Shown in pieces: positions 16,661-25,094 of a DNA stretch of 64,000 nucleotides (positions are counted from its first letter, which is position 1; every line of letters begins with the position of its first letter). A program made the position numbers and the translations under genes. This DNA is from Calothrix sp. NIES-2100. GTDB lineage: Bacteria; Cyanobacteriota; Cyanobacteriia; Cyanobacteriales; Nostocaceae. The notes under the pieces are model-generated. The model did not search any database. It worked only from the letters and a program-made list of their open reading frames with translations, and was not told where the DNA came from. The stretch is taken from contig NZ_AP018178.1 of assembly GCF_002368195.1 (NCBI RefSeq), forward strand, positions 7,080,645-7,144,644. Reading direction: 5' to 3'.

Positions 16661-18745
16661 TTACAGTTCATCAAAGTTTATCGGTTGCGCTTTCGTCAGT
16701 TCCTTAATCCGCCATTTGTAGCGCTCTACACTACGCACAAGTGGCCCCAGGTAAATCAGTAGCGCCACAAGCAACCTTGCTCTTAATCCCACAAATCGGG
16801 AATCAATCCGTGCTTGTATAGCACCTGCGACACACCAGCTAACAGAGATGAGGAACATTACCGCACTCAGCCAGGGGCGATCGCCAGATAAAAGTGCAGA
16901 CACAAACAAAAGAAAAGCTACTACATTCCATTCCAGTGTTAGGGGGAGGTAAGAAATCAGAGAAGCGGAAGGTTCGTACAGAGTTTGAAACAGACCGCCA
17001 CCAAACACCCCAGAATAGATAACTGGTTGACCAATACGCACAAATGCGGATAAATCTCCGTAAATTCTTCCCAGCCAAGAAGGCTGTCCCAAAAGGTTAA
17101 ACCGGAAAGGATGCTTAAAATAAACCAGTGCTTCGGCTTTGCCATAGCCTTTTTGCTGTTTGAGATAGGCCTCTACTGTGTTCCGGCGAAAATGCCAAAC
17201 AATTGCCGCTGGGCTAAAGCCAATCGTGTAACCTTTATCTTGCAGTCGCCAGCAGATATCGACATCATCACCAGCAGTACGAAATATCGGGTTGAAGCCG
17301 TTAATTTCTTGTAGAACCTCCCGACGAAAAGCCATGTTGCAGCCAGCAATATGTTCGGCTACTTCATCACTCACAAGGATGTGGGTAGGTACGCCGGGGG
17401 AGACAGCAACACAGGCGGGAACCAAAGATTCCTCTGGGGGAGATAAGTTAGGCCCGCCGACGGCGGCTAGACCTGAGGAGAGAAACTTAGCCACCAGATA
17501 GGTGAGCCAGTCTGGATCTACCATACAATCAGAATCGGTATAGGCGACAATCTCGCCAGTGGCGGCGGCGAGACCGACGTTGCGGGCGACGCTTAATCCC
17601 TTGTTTTCTTGGCTAATGAGGCGTACATAGTCGTAACGCTGAGTAATTTCTAAAGTGCGATCGCTCGATCCATCGTTAACGACGATGACTTCATAGTTGG
17701 GATAGTTGAGTTCTTGGAGCGAGGCTAGACAACTATCCATCGTGCGTTCAGCATTGTAAGCGCAGACAATGACTGAGACTTTGGGATACTTGGGTAATAT
17801 TGGCGGTAGAGGGGCTGTGTAATGCTGCTGTACTGTATGGAAAGCGGGCTTTTTCAGCCGTTCAGCTTCCACTAAACCAAAAGCCCAGTCTTGAATCGCA
17901 TATCCACCAGTAAACCACTCATCTGTCCAAGAAAAGACTACCGTTCCTGCTGCTCCCATCTCAAAACTAGATGACAGCTTTTGAGCGAGAATTTCGGCTT
18001 GGGCTTGGGTTCCCTCACGTATCGAGTCAACACCAAACTCACTCAGCACTAAAGGTTTATCTTCGGCTAAATTATGGAGTCGTGAGAGGTAGCGACGAAA
18101 ATCTGTTTCTTTATGCAGGTAGACGTTAAAGCACGAGAAATCTGTAAAGTTAATATTTAAATACTCTGTAGAAGGGTAATTGGCATAGCTCACCAAACCG
18201 TCGGGATCGCCATCTTTTGCTACTGCCATTAACTCTTTGATAAAAGCCCGAACTCTTTTTGCTCCGTGCCACCGCACAATATCTGGAGGAATTTCGTTAC
18301 CCACCAAATAGGCAAAGGTGGCGGGATGATCTCGACAGACTTTAACTGCTTGGGCAATGGAGTTACGAACTTCTGCCTTGACAGTAGAAGAATCAAGAAA
18401 GGCGACATGCTGAGTCCAAGGTATACCGATTAACAGCCTGAGACCGGAGATTGCAGCTAGATCCAAAAGCCAATCAGGTGGAACGGTATAAGTACGTAAA
18501 CAGTTAGCCCCCATTTCTGCCATCAAGGCAAAGTCTTTTTCGACAACTAGTTTTTCTGGAAAAGACTCACCGTGGGTACCGATGGAGAAGGGGCCGTAAC
18601 TAACTCCTTTGAGAAAAAACTTTTTATCTCCAAGAAAGAAAAATTTTCCTTTTACTGTTACTGTCTCCCTATCTGCAAGGGGTTCAGGACAGAAACCAGA
18701 AGGTGGTGAAGTCAAGTCTTGCAAATTACCCTCCCCACAATTCAC
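16661..18745 (-). CDS. Glycoside hydrolase (clan A, GH2/GH5-like)-GT2 fusion
   Basis: The first gene of the operon encodes two enzymes in one 694-residue chain. Residues about 30-310 form a TIM barrel of the GH2/GH5 clan. A candidate acid/base lies in VGNEIPP (E151) and a candidate nucleophile in VLSEFG (E236). From about 322 a GT2 domain follows (SVIVCAYN, VVNDGSSD, metal motif DSD near 404-406, GDDVDICWRL, QKGYGKAEA). The last 100 residues carry membrane segments. The start is GTG at 18745 with a modest AAGGGAA upstream. The GH part has no signal peptide ahead of it, so it may face the cytoplasm and act as a transglycosylase or sensor rather than a secreted hydrolase. Confidence 0.82.
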   Translation of the reverse strand: MNCGEGNLQDLTSPPSGFCPEPLADRETVTVKGKFFFLGDKKFFLKGVSYGPFSIGTHGESFPEKLVVEKDFALMAEMGANCLRTYTVPPDWLLDLAAISGLRLLIGIPWTQHVAFLDSSTVKAEVRNSIAQAVKVCRDHPATFAYLVGNEIPPDIVRWHGAKRVRAFIKELMAVAKDGDPDGLVSYANYPSTEYLNINFTDFSCFNVYLHKETDFRRYLSRLHNLAEDKPLVLSEFGVDSIREGTQAQAEILAQKLSSSFEMGAAGTVVFSWTDEWFTGGYAIQDWAFGLVEAERLKKPAFHTVQQHYTAPLPPILPKYPKVSVIVCAYNAERTMDSCLASLQELNYPNYEVIVVNDGSSDRTLEITQRYDYVRLISQENKGLSVARNVGLAAATGEIVAYTDSDCMVDPDWLTYLVAKFLSSGLAAVGGPNLSPPEESLVPACVAVSPGVPTHILVSDEVAEHIAGCNMAFRREVLQEINGFNPIFRTAGDDVDICWRLQDKGYTIGFSPAAIVWHFRRNTVEAYLKQQKGYGKAEALVYFKHPFRFNLLGQPSWLGRIYGDLSAFVRIGQPVIYSGVFGGGLFQTLYEPSASLISYLPLTLEWNVVAFLLFVSALLSGDRPWLSAVMFLISVSWCVAGAIQARIDSRFVGLRARLLVALLIYLGPLVRSVERYKWRIKELTKAQPINFDEL

Positions 18746-18942
18746 TGCAAATTTGTTCCCTTGCTGCCGACAATGTCAGTTTCCATCTTCAACAGAAGCT
18801 GCTTGGCGTTTAGGTGAACTCCCGCAGCGCAACTGGCACAAGCAAGTCACCGAAAGCAGACTTCTTTGTTGTGGGAAATACCACACTTCTTTTATCAAAT
18901 AACAGGTCTGTTTGCGATCGCGTTCAGGAAAATGTATAACTT

Positions 18943-18965
18943 AACGTAGACGTAACGTCTACGTT
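18943..18965. promoter_or_regulatory. 23-bp near-perfect palindrome upstream of the glycan operon
   Basis: AACGTAGACGT and ACGTCTACGTT form an 11-bp perfect inverted repeat around one base. It lies 198 bases before the GTG of the glycan operon's first gene and 17 bases after the NACHT gene stop. There is no T run, so it looks more like an operator for a dimeric regulator than a terminator. A short hairpin terminator for the NACHT transcript cannot be excluded. Confidence 0.5.
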
Positions 18966-18981
18966 GGGTTATTGAGCAAAT

Positions 18982-21348
18982 TTAATCTGTCGCGCCCACT
19001 GCGCTTTTATAATCGCAGAGTTCAAAACTTGCTGCTCTTACAGGCAATAACAACGTTTCCAAAATTGTCTCTCGCACAGGGGAACTCACTTCACAACTGC
19101 TGTTGAAGCAATCCACCAGTAATCGGTTAGCAATATAGTACTGTTTGAGCAATTCTTTTTGCTGTTCGCTGAATTGCCATTGCTGACCAATATTGCGATA
19201 TCGCAGCATCACAAACCTCAATGTTTCCATCCAAGCTTGACCTTTAGTATTCCACCATTCCTTTAACCTTTCTTTGCCTTGATCTGGGGATGGGAGTTTT
19301 TCTTTAAGTTGTTGCAGCAATAGCTGTAATTCAGGGTTAAAAATCAGAGTTTGGTTTTCACAAAGGGTAAAGCTGAGGGCAATAACTCGATCCAAAGCCG
19401 GATCGTTAGGTAGGGCTTGGCTTAAGTACAATGCACACTTAAGAGCCAAATCTATTTTCAAATCAGGGGCAAGATTACTAGCAAGCCGGGGATCGATAGC
19501 AATACACAAAGCTTGGTTATCAGTTAACATCAAATCTTTGGGAAGCACTAGTGTGAGATAAAAGGCGCGAATAGCGGCTGATTTGTAGGGAGCCTGAACT
19601 GAAAGAGACTTCTGGTGGAGCCAGGTAAGGAACTCCTGCAATTGCTCATCAAAGGCAACCAGCCCATCAATATGTTGCTTCATTAACTGCAACAAATAAG
19701 TGGCATTATTTAACATGCCAGCTGTCAGTAAAAAGACATTGCGCCAACGGGGTTCAGTCACATGACTGACCAGATCGATGAGTTTTTCTTTTAATATCTG
19801 TGGTTCAGTATTAGCAACAATATCTCTAGCCGTTAAATACTCTTGAAAAGCTCGATAAGAGAATGAGTAAATTAAGTGCGCCCGCTCTATCATTAGTCCA
19901 TGTACTTCAAACAATTTTAGTAATTCTTCACTGTTGAATTGCCGTAATTCCGTCTCAGTTGGTACATTCGGTAAGTTACGCAAAAATTCGTCGATGTAGT
20001 ACTCGACATGACTTTGGGTAAAAAAGTAACAATCTTGTTTAAAGGTAATGGCAGCAATCTGACTCAGCAGTTTAAGTTTGTGGAGTGAAGAAAAACTGTA
20101 AACGCGATCGCGTTTAACACCCCTGGCTTCATCACAGTGGTAAAGCAAAATTTTCAATGCTTCTTTATAAAGTTCCAGCCGTCTAGTTGGAAAGTCTAAA
20201 TGGACTTGAAACACACAACAAACTAGGTTAAGCAAAAGCGGTGTCACGGTTAGTTCTCGAATTTCTCGATTTTCCCATAACTGTAACTTTTGCATGAGCT
20301 GGCAAGTCTTAGCCTTTGCTAACTCTAAGGAATTCCTACCAACATTGATAAACCACTTTTGGATAAATGCTTCAATTTGCGCCTGGTTAAAATCTGCAAT
20401 TTCCATCTCGGTAAATCCGGCAAACTGGTACTGTAGAGCAGCAATTCGACAGGTAATAATCAACTGATTTTTGTAATATTCCTCAGAGAAATTGCAAATA
20501 ATTTTTATAATTTCCGCGCTCTCATCTTCGGGAATTTCATCTAAACCATCCAGCAAAATTAACATTCTGCCGTGGGCAAGTATTGTTTGGATGTCCTGGG
20601 CGGAAGTGCCGAAGCCAGCGAAAGCTTGATTAATATAATTCAACAAACTATAGTTGCCTATAACTCTTGCATCCTCGGCAAAATTTCTCAAGCGGATAAA
20701 AATCGGTATTTTATCTGATAGTAATTTACCTCGATCGCATTGAGTGGCAATATATTGCAAAAATGTAGTTTTACCAGACCCTGGTTTACCTAGAAGCATC
20801 AGTTTGGGGTAAGTTGTCACTGCTTGGAGCGCACTTACTCCTTCCTGGCAAACTTGAGCTAAATCAAACCGATCGAATTCTTCGGGAACAAAGCCTTGCA
20901 AGTCAATGATATTTGACCATCTTTGGCTTGTAATCTGAGTGAGAATATTGACGTTTACATAGATGTCTTCTAACTGAATTGGTTGGGCAATATCTAACAA
21001 CCGCGTAGTAGCACATTGGGCTTGAATTTTATCGCTGCGGCGCGATCGCGTAATTTGCACCAAGGTATCAATATCCTCGCCGCTGTCGCCATCCTGGTTA
21101 TGTTCTTGAGTCAGTAAACTCTGATTCGGTAACTCAGCAATCTCTTGCCAATTCAAGCCGAGTTGAAAGCAGATCTCCATAAAACTCTGACGCTCAATCG
21201 GCTTACCTGTAAAAAATTTCCAAATTGGCTGGCGAGTTTCCAGTCCTACTTCACTAGCTAAATAATCTTGCGTCCATTCCCTGACTTGAAAAGCCTTTTT
21301 TGCTTTCTCGATACCTGTTATAGATGCTTTTAATGAACGTCGTGCCAT
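18982..21348 (-). CDS. NACHT-domain STAND NTPase with N-terminal HTH
   Basis: STAND NTPases switch by oligomerising after sensing a ligand; several bacterial NACHT proteins defend against phage. Residues about 1-75 resemble the helix-turn-helix found at the N-terminus of many cyanobacterial NACHT and NB-ARC proteins (WTQDYLASEVGL, FFTGKPIERQSF). The NACHT domain follows: Walker A GKPGSGKTT at 187-195, Walker B LILLDGLDE near 263-271, and an LIITCR sensor. A helical region and a C-terminal helical sensor region (about 600-788, YYIANRLLVDCF and a following Cys-containing block) complete it. No nuclease, TIR or protease effector is seen, so the HTH may be the output. It is transcribed alone, divergent from the sugar cassette across 1.3 kb. 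Confidence 0.85.
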   Translation of the reverse strand: MARRSLKASITGIEKAKKAFQVREWTQDYLASEVGLETRQPIWKFFTGKPIERQSFMEICFQLGLNWQEIAELPNQSLLTQEHNQDGDSGEDIDTLVQITRSRRSDKIQAQCATTRLLDIAQPIQLEDIYVNVNILTQITSQRWSNIIDLQGFVPEEFDRFDLAQVCQEGVSALQAVTTYPKLMLLGKPGSGKTTFLQYIATQCDRGKLLSDKIPIFIRLRNFAEDARVIGNYSLLNYINQAFAGFGTSAQDIQTILAHGRMLILLDGLDEIPEDESAEIIKIICNFSEEYYKNQLIITCRIAALQYQFAGFTEMEIADFNQAQIEAFIQKWFINVGRNSLELAKAKTCQLMQKLQLWENREIRELTVTPLLLNLVCCVFQVHLDFPTRRLELYKEALKILLYHCDEARGVKRDRVYSFSSLHKLKLLSQIAAITFKQDCYFFTQSHVEYYIDEFLRNLPNVPTETELRQFNSEELLKLFEVHGLMIERAHLIYSFSYRAFQEYLTARDIVANTEPQILKEKLIDLVSHVTEPRWRNVFLLTAGMLNNATYLLQLMKQHIDGLVAFDEQLQEFLTWLHQKSLSVQAPYKSAAIRAFYLTLVLPKDLMLTDNQALCIAIDPRLASNLAPDLKIDLALKCALYLSQALPNDPALDRVIALSFTLCENQTLIFNPELQLLLQQLKEKLPSPDQGKERLKEWWNTKGQAWMETLRFVMLRYRNIGQQWQFSEQQKELLKQYYIANRLLVDCFNSSCEVSSPVRETILETLLLPVRAASFELCDYKSAVGATD

Positions 21349-21920
21349 AAACTAGACTTTAAACCTCCAGATATTGTCAATTGAGAGCCACAAATTTACT
21401 CTCTTGATGTGTCTGTATTGATTTGTCTGTTATTTTTGTGATTTTTTAATGCAGCAGCCTGTACCCCAAGAAAAAACAGGCTAATTTCATAGATTTTTAT
21501 AAGTAAAAGTTTTATACTTATAAATCCTCTCAGTTATTTGAGATGTTTAAGCATTATCTAAAAACTAAGTAGGTCTGCGTTAAAAATGGTTGTTATAAAA
21601 AAAGCAGATGGTGCAACCCCTTGGTGCAGCAGCCGCCAACATGACAGATGTCCGTTGTTAGCGCCTCAATCTTCGACGCTCGTAGCGTCATCCTCAGGGC
21701 AATAAGTTTTTAAGTTATTTTAGTTTTAGTTACATACTTCGTTTTTTGTGCCTCTCTACTGAATTTGTTTATATGGGAAAAACAAACAAAATATATGTAT
21801 AACTCTTAACATTTTTTATCAAGAGAGTAAATTTCTCATGCTTTTTATCCTCTACCGCTATATTTTCTCAATCCTCTATCTTGAGACTGATAACAAAATT
21901 AAATTTTTTTGGCAAACGAT

Positions 21921-21976
21921 TAGATAATTCATAGTAGATAATTCATAGTAGATAATTCATAGTAGATAATTCATAG
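21921..21976. repeat. Four perfect tandem copies of a 14-bp repeat
   Basis: TAGATAATTCATAG is repeated four times without a mismatch (21921-21934, 21935-21948, 21949-21962, 21963-21976). The unit length is two heptamers and is not a multiple of three. The perfect copies point to recent slippage expansion, or to an iterated binding site about 720 bases before the sugar cassette and 570 bases before the NACHT gene. Confidence 0.85.
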
Positions 21977-22246
21977 TAATTTTACTTAAATCTTGCTCAA
22001 GATTCTGAGCAGAAAAGCTTTGTATTTCCAGCTTCTAGGCAGCTTATTTGGGCAAAAATAAATATTAGTCATATATGTATATAAAATATCAATGATCTAT
22101 CCGCTGAGAAATAAGTGCTTTGATCATTTCAAAATATTTTGCTTTTACTTCGACAAGAGGGTGAGCAAGAACGACGAATTGTCCATTAATTCGCTGTTGT
22201 GAGTCAGTTTTACATCTGTAGTTTTTTCAGAGGTACACGCTTATTT

Positions 22247-22259
22247 AATGATTATCATT
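22247..22259. promoter_or_regulatory. Fur-box-like palindrome
   Basis: AATGATTATCATT is a perfect 6-1-6 palindrome. With flanks it matches about 15 of 19 positions of the classic Fur consensus GATAATGATAATCATTATC. It lies some 435 bases upstream of the sugar cassette and 900 bases upstream of the NACHT gene. That is far for direct repression, so the target is unclear. Confidence 0.4.
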
Positions 22260-22478
22260 CTTATGAAAATCTGGTTTTTTGGGTTTGTTGTGCGATTTAT
22301 TGTTTAGCAGCCCCATTTTGGGAACTTATACGTTAAATCATACATATTGCCGAACGCGATCGCAAACAAAGCAGGTGCATAATTTTATTTTATGAAAGGT
22401 TGTGCTGGTACCAGAAAATAAGCACAGTCAAGGTCAGCTAATGCGCGTCTAAATTGCACAACTACTCGTGGGGAAAAG

Positions 22479-22543
22479 TTGTTTGTTGACTGTTGTTTGT
22501 TGACTGTCGATTGTTAACAGTTAACCGTCAACCGTCAACAGCA
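22479..22543. repeat. Heptanucleotide repeats (TTGACTG/CCGTCAA type)
   Basis: Copies of TTGTTTGTTGACTG are followed by GTTAACAGTTAACCGTCAACCGTCAAC. The second half is roughly the reverse complement of the first, making a weak large hairpin. This is the usual Nostocales short tandem repeat class. Confidence 0.6.
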
Positions 22544-22695
22544 GCCTCCGGTCAATATGCAATTTAAATGCCGAACAGCTTAGTGTTGCAAACACCTATT
22601 TCGTGCGAGAGTGGCTCGTTACGAGTCAAGGGTTTTGTAGTAAGTCAACAGAGGTTTTTTAGACAACCTGGCTTTACTTATAGGATTTGAAGCCG

Positions 22696-23721
22696 ATGAA
22701 AATACTCGTAACTGGAACGGAAGGTTATATCGGTTCGTTGTTAGCTCCGATACTGATGCAACACGGACATGAAGTCATTGGGGTTGATACAGGATTCTAC
22801 AAAGTTGGTTGGCTGTACAATGGTACCGAGCTAACTGCCAAAACCCTGAATAAAGACATTCGCCACATTACACTTGTTGATTTACAAGGTGTGGAAGCAG
22901 TTGTACATCTGGCTGAACTCTCCAACGATCCTGCCGGACAGCTATCCCCCAATGTCACCTATGAAATCAACCATCAAGGCTCAGTTCGTCTTGCTGAATT
23001 AGCTAAAACAGCGGGTGTACGTCGCTTTGTTTATACATCTTCGTGCAGTGTCTATGGCGTTGGTACTGATGACTATGTGACCGAAGAGTCCCCTGTCAAT
23101 CCCCAAACCGCCTATGCAGAATGCAAAACCTTGGTAGAGCGAGATGTCAAGTTATTAGCTGATGATAGTTTCTCTCCCACCTTTTTGCGGAATGCTACAG
23201 CCTACGGCGCCAGTCCGCGAATGCGCTTCGATATTGTTTTAAACAACTTGTCTGGACTTGCATGGACGACTAAAGAAATCAAAATGACCAGCGATGGGAC
23301 TCCTTGGCGTCCGTTGGTTCATCTGCTGGATATTTGCAAAGCAATTGTCTGTACACTCGAAGCACCCCGGGAGATTATTCACAACCAAATTTTCAATGTG
23401 GGTGACACTGCTAGCAACTATCGAGTTAAAGAAATTGCGGAAATCGTGGCTGAAGTTTTTACAGGATGCAAGCTTTCCTTTGGGAATACTGGTGCGGATA
23501 ATCGTAGCTATCGGGTTTCTTTTGAGAAGATTAGCACTACACTACCAGAATTTAAGTGTGAGTGGAATGCGGCTAAGGGTGCGCAACAGCTGTTCGATTT
23601 GTTTAGTTCTATCGATATGTCAGCATCCACTTTTCAATTTAAAGGATTCACCCGCTTAAAGCAGCTAGAGTATCTAATTCGCACTCAGCAAATCGATCAA
23701 AATTTCTTCTGGACTAAGTGA
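22696..23721 (+). CDS. NAD-dependent epimerase/dehydratase (extended SDR, nucleotide-sugar type)
   Basis: This cytoplasmic enzyme should modify a nucleotide-sugar by epimerisation, dehydration or reduction. An N-terminal glycine-rich motif, TGTEGYIG, binds NAD(P). TSSCSVYG carries the catalytic Ser/Thr and YAECK is the YxxxK pair. A PWRPLVHLLDICKAI block and FNVGD near the C-terminus are typical of extended SDRs acting on sugar nucleotides. The frame opens at TTG 22687, but the ATG at 22696 has AGGA at a better distance and gives MKILVTGTEG. It is the first of three genes with gaps of 44 and 54 bases. The methyltransferase partner suggests a C-methylated sugar; the exact reaction cannot be told. 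Confidence 0.82.
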   Translation: MKILVTGTEGYIGSLLAPILMQHGHEVIGVDTGFYKVGWLYNGTELTAKTLNKDIRHITLVDLQGVEAVVHLAELSNDPAGQLSPNVTYEINHQGSVRLAELAKTAGVRRFVYTSSCSVYGVGTDDYVTEESPVNPQTAYAECKTLVERDVKLLADDSFSPTFLRNATAYGASPRMRFDIVLNNLSGLAWTTKEIKMTSDGTPWRPLVHLLDICKAIVCTLEAPREIIHNQIFNVGDTASNYRVKEIAEIVAEVFTGCKLSFGNTGADNRSYRVSFEKISTTLPEFKCEWNAAKGAQQLFDLFSSIDMSASTFQFKGFTRLKQLEYLIRTQQIDQNFFWTK

Positions 23722-23765
23722 CGCTATTGACAAAAACTTCACTCAGTAGGAGCTAATCAATTATT

Positions 23766-25040
23766 ATGGCAACTTTGCAGACATCTGTACAGAATGTTAC
23801 AATGGCGAATATTTGTGGCTGTAGATTCTGTGGGTCAACGCTAAAGCATACCTTTGTGGATTTGGGAATGTCACCGCTTTGTGAAAGTTACGTGACAGCA
23901 GAACAGCTCAACCAAATGGAAGCGTTTTATCCACTCCATGTGTACGTATGCGATCGCTGTTTTTTAGTTCAACTTCAGGAATATGTAAGTCCGCAAGATA
24001 TCTTCAGTCACTATGCGTATTTTTCGTCTTACTCTGATTCTTGGCTACAACATGCCAAAAATTATACCGACAAAGTCATAGCTCGCTTCGGACTTAACGC
24101 TTCTAGCCAAGTGGTAGAAATAGCTAGTAACGACGGTTACTTACTGCAAAACTTTGTATCAAAAGCAATCCCTGTTCTAGGTATAGAACCAGCAGCTAAC
24201 GTTGCTGAGGTAGCGATCGCTAAAGGTATTCCCACAGTTATCAAGTTCTTTGGAGAAAACACAGCAGCTGAGTTAGCTGCTAATGGAAAGCAAGCAGATT
24301 TATTAATAGGTAACAATGTGCTTGCTCATGTACCCGATATCAACGATTTTGTCGCAGGTTGTAAAATTTTACTTCAGCCTGAAGGTGTGATTACTATGGA
24401 GTTTCCCCATTTAATGCGACTGATTGAGGGAAACCAGTTTGATACTATCTATCACGAACACTTCTCTTACTTATCATTACTCACCGTAGAGAAGATTTTT
24501 GCTGCTCATAATTTAGCTATCTTTGATGTAGAAGAATTATCAACTCATGGTGGCTCTTTGAGAATTTATGCTTGCCATATAGAGGATAATTCTAAATCTA
24601 TCAGTCAGGATGTAAAAGATTTAAGAGCGCAGGAAAAAAGCGCAGGATTTCTGGAATTAGAAACTTATTTTGACTTTGCTGAAAAGGTGAAGTCAACCAA
24701 GTTTCAACTTTTGGAATTTTTAATTGCAGCTAAACGCCAAGGAAAGTCAATTGTTGGTTACGGCGCACCTGGTAAAGGTAATACTCTTTTGAATTATTGT
24801 GGAATTAGAGAAGATTTCCTAGATTACACTGTAGACCGAAATCCCTTCAAACAAGGTAAGTTTTTACCAGGAACTCATATCCCCATCTTTCATCCTGACA
24901 AGATTAAAGAAACTCAGCCAGATTATCTGTTGATTTTACCTTGGAATCTGCAAAATGAAGTCATGTCCCAGATGTCCTATGTGCGTGAATGGGGCGCTAA
25001 ATTTATCGTTCCGATTCCGGAAGTTAAGGTCTATTCTTGA
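23766..25040 (+). CDS. Sugar C-methyltransferase (TylCIII/NovU/TcaB9-like)
   Basis: The three-part layout of nucleotide-sugar C-methyltransferases is clear. An N-terminal zinc-binding domain has cysteine pairs C19/C22 (CRFC) and C62/C65 (CDRC). A SAM-binding Rossmann domain follows with VVEIASNDGYLLQNF near residues 115-129. The conserved YHEHFSYLS segment near 224-232 carries catalytic residues in the family. A C-terminal Rossmann-like domain has GYGAPGKGNTLLNY. Such enzymes add a methyl group to C3 of a 4-keto-deoxysugar nucleotide, as in branched sugars. The gene lies between the SDR and the cytidylyltransferase, which fits a CDP-linked branched deoxysugar pathway. Length (424) is normal and the ATG start follows an AGGAG. 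Confidence 0.87.
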   Translation: MATLQTSVQNVTMANICGCRFCGSTLKHTFVDLGMSPLCESYVTAEQLNQMEAFYPLHVYVCDRCFLVQLQEYVSPQDIFSHYAYFSSYSDSWLQHAKNYTDKVIARFGLNASSQVVEIASNDGYLLQNFVSKAIPVLGIEPAANVAEVAIAKGIPTVIKFFGENTAAELAANGKQADLLIGNNVLAHVPDINDFVAGCKILLQPEGVITMEFPHLMRLIEGNQFDTIYHEHFSYLSLLTVEKIFAAHNLAIFDVEELSTHGGSLRIYACHIEDNSKSISQDVKDLRAQEKSAGFLELETYFDFAEKVKSTKFQLLEFLIAAKRQGKSIVGYGAPGKGNTLLNYCGIREDFLDYTVDRNPFKQGKFLPGTHIPIFHPDKIKETQPDYLLILPWNLQNEVMSQMSYVREWGAKFIVPIPEVKVYS

Positions 25041-25094
25041 GCCAAAAAATAACTCAAATTTAATGTGACCTATTAAGACAAAAGGAAATTTAAG

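Larger units (their letters stand above)
21349..22695. other. Long AT-rich intergenic region between NACHT gene and sugar cassette
   Basis: About 1.35 kb separates two divergent transcription units. It holds a 14-bp tandem repeat (21921-21976), a Fur-box-like palindrome (22247-22259), heptanucleotide repeats (22479-22543), an isolated HIP1 octamer near 22358 and several short AT-rich palindromes. Open frames are under 30 codons and lack ribosome-binding sites. I see no known RNA family. Confidence 0.6.

Noticed and set aside
18609..18902. 97-codon plus-strand frame over the start of the GH-GT2 gene
   Set aside because: It is antisense to the real coding frame, Cys/Pro/Ser-rich and lacks a ribosome-binding site.
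21921..21976. Possible CRISPR array or iteron-type origin
   Set aside because: Repeats are contiguous 14-mers without spacers, and no cas, rep or dnaA genes or DnaA boxes are nearby.
22263..22307. 14-codon frame just after the Fur-like box
   Set aside because: No ribosome-binding site, composition like the surrounding AT-rich DNA.
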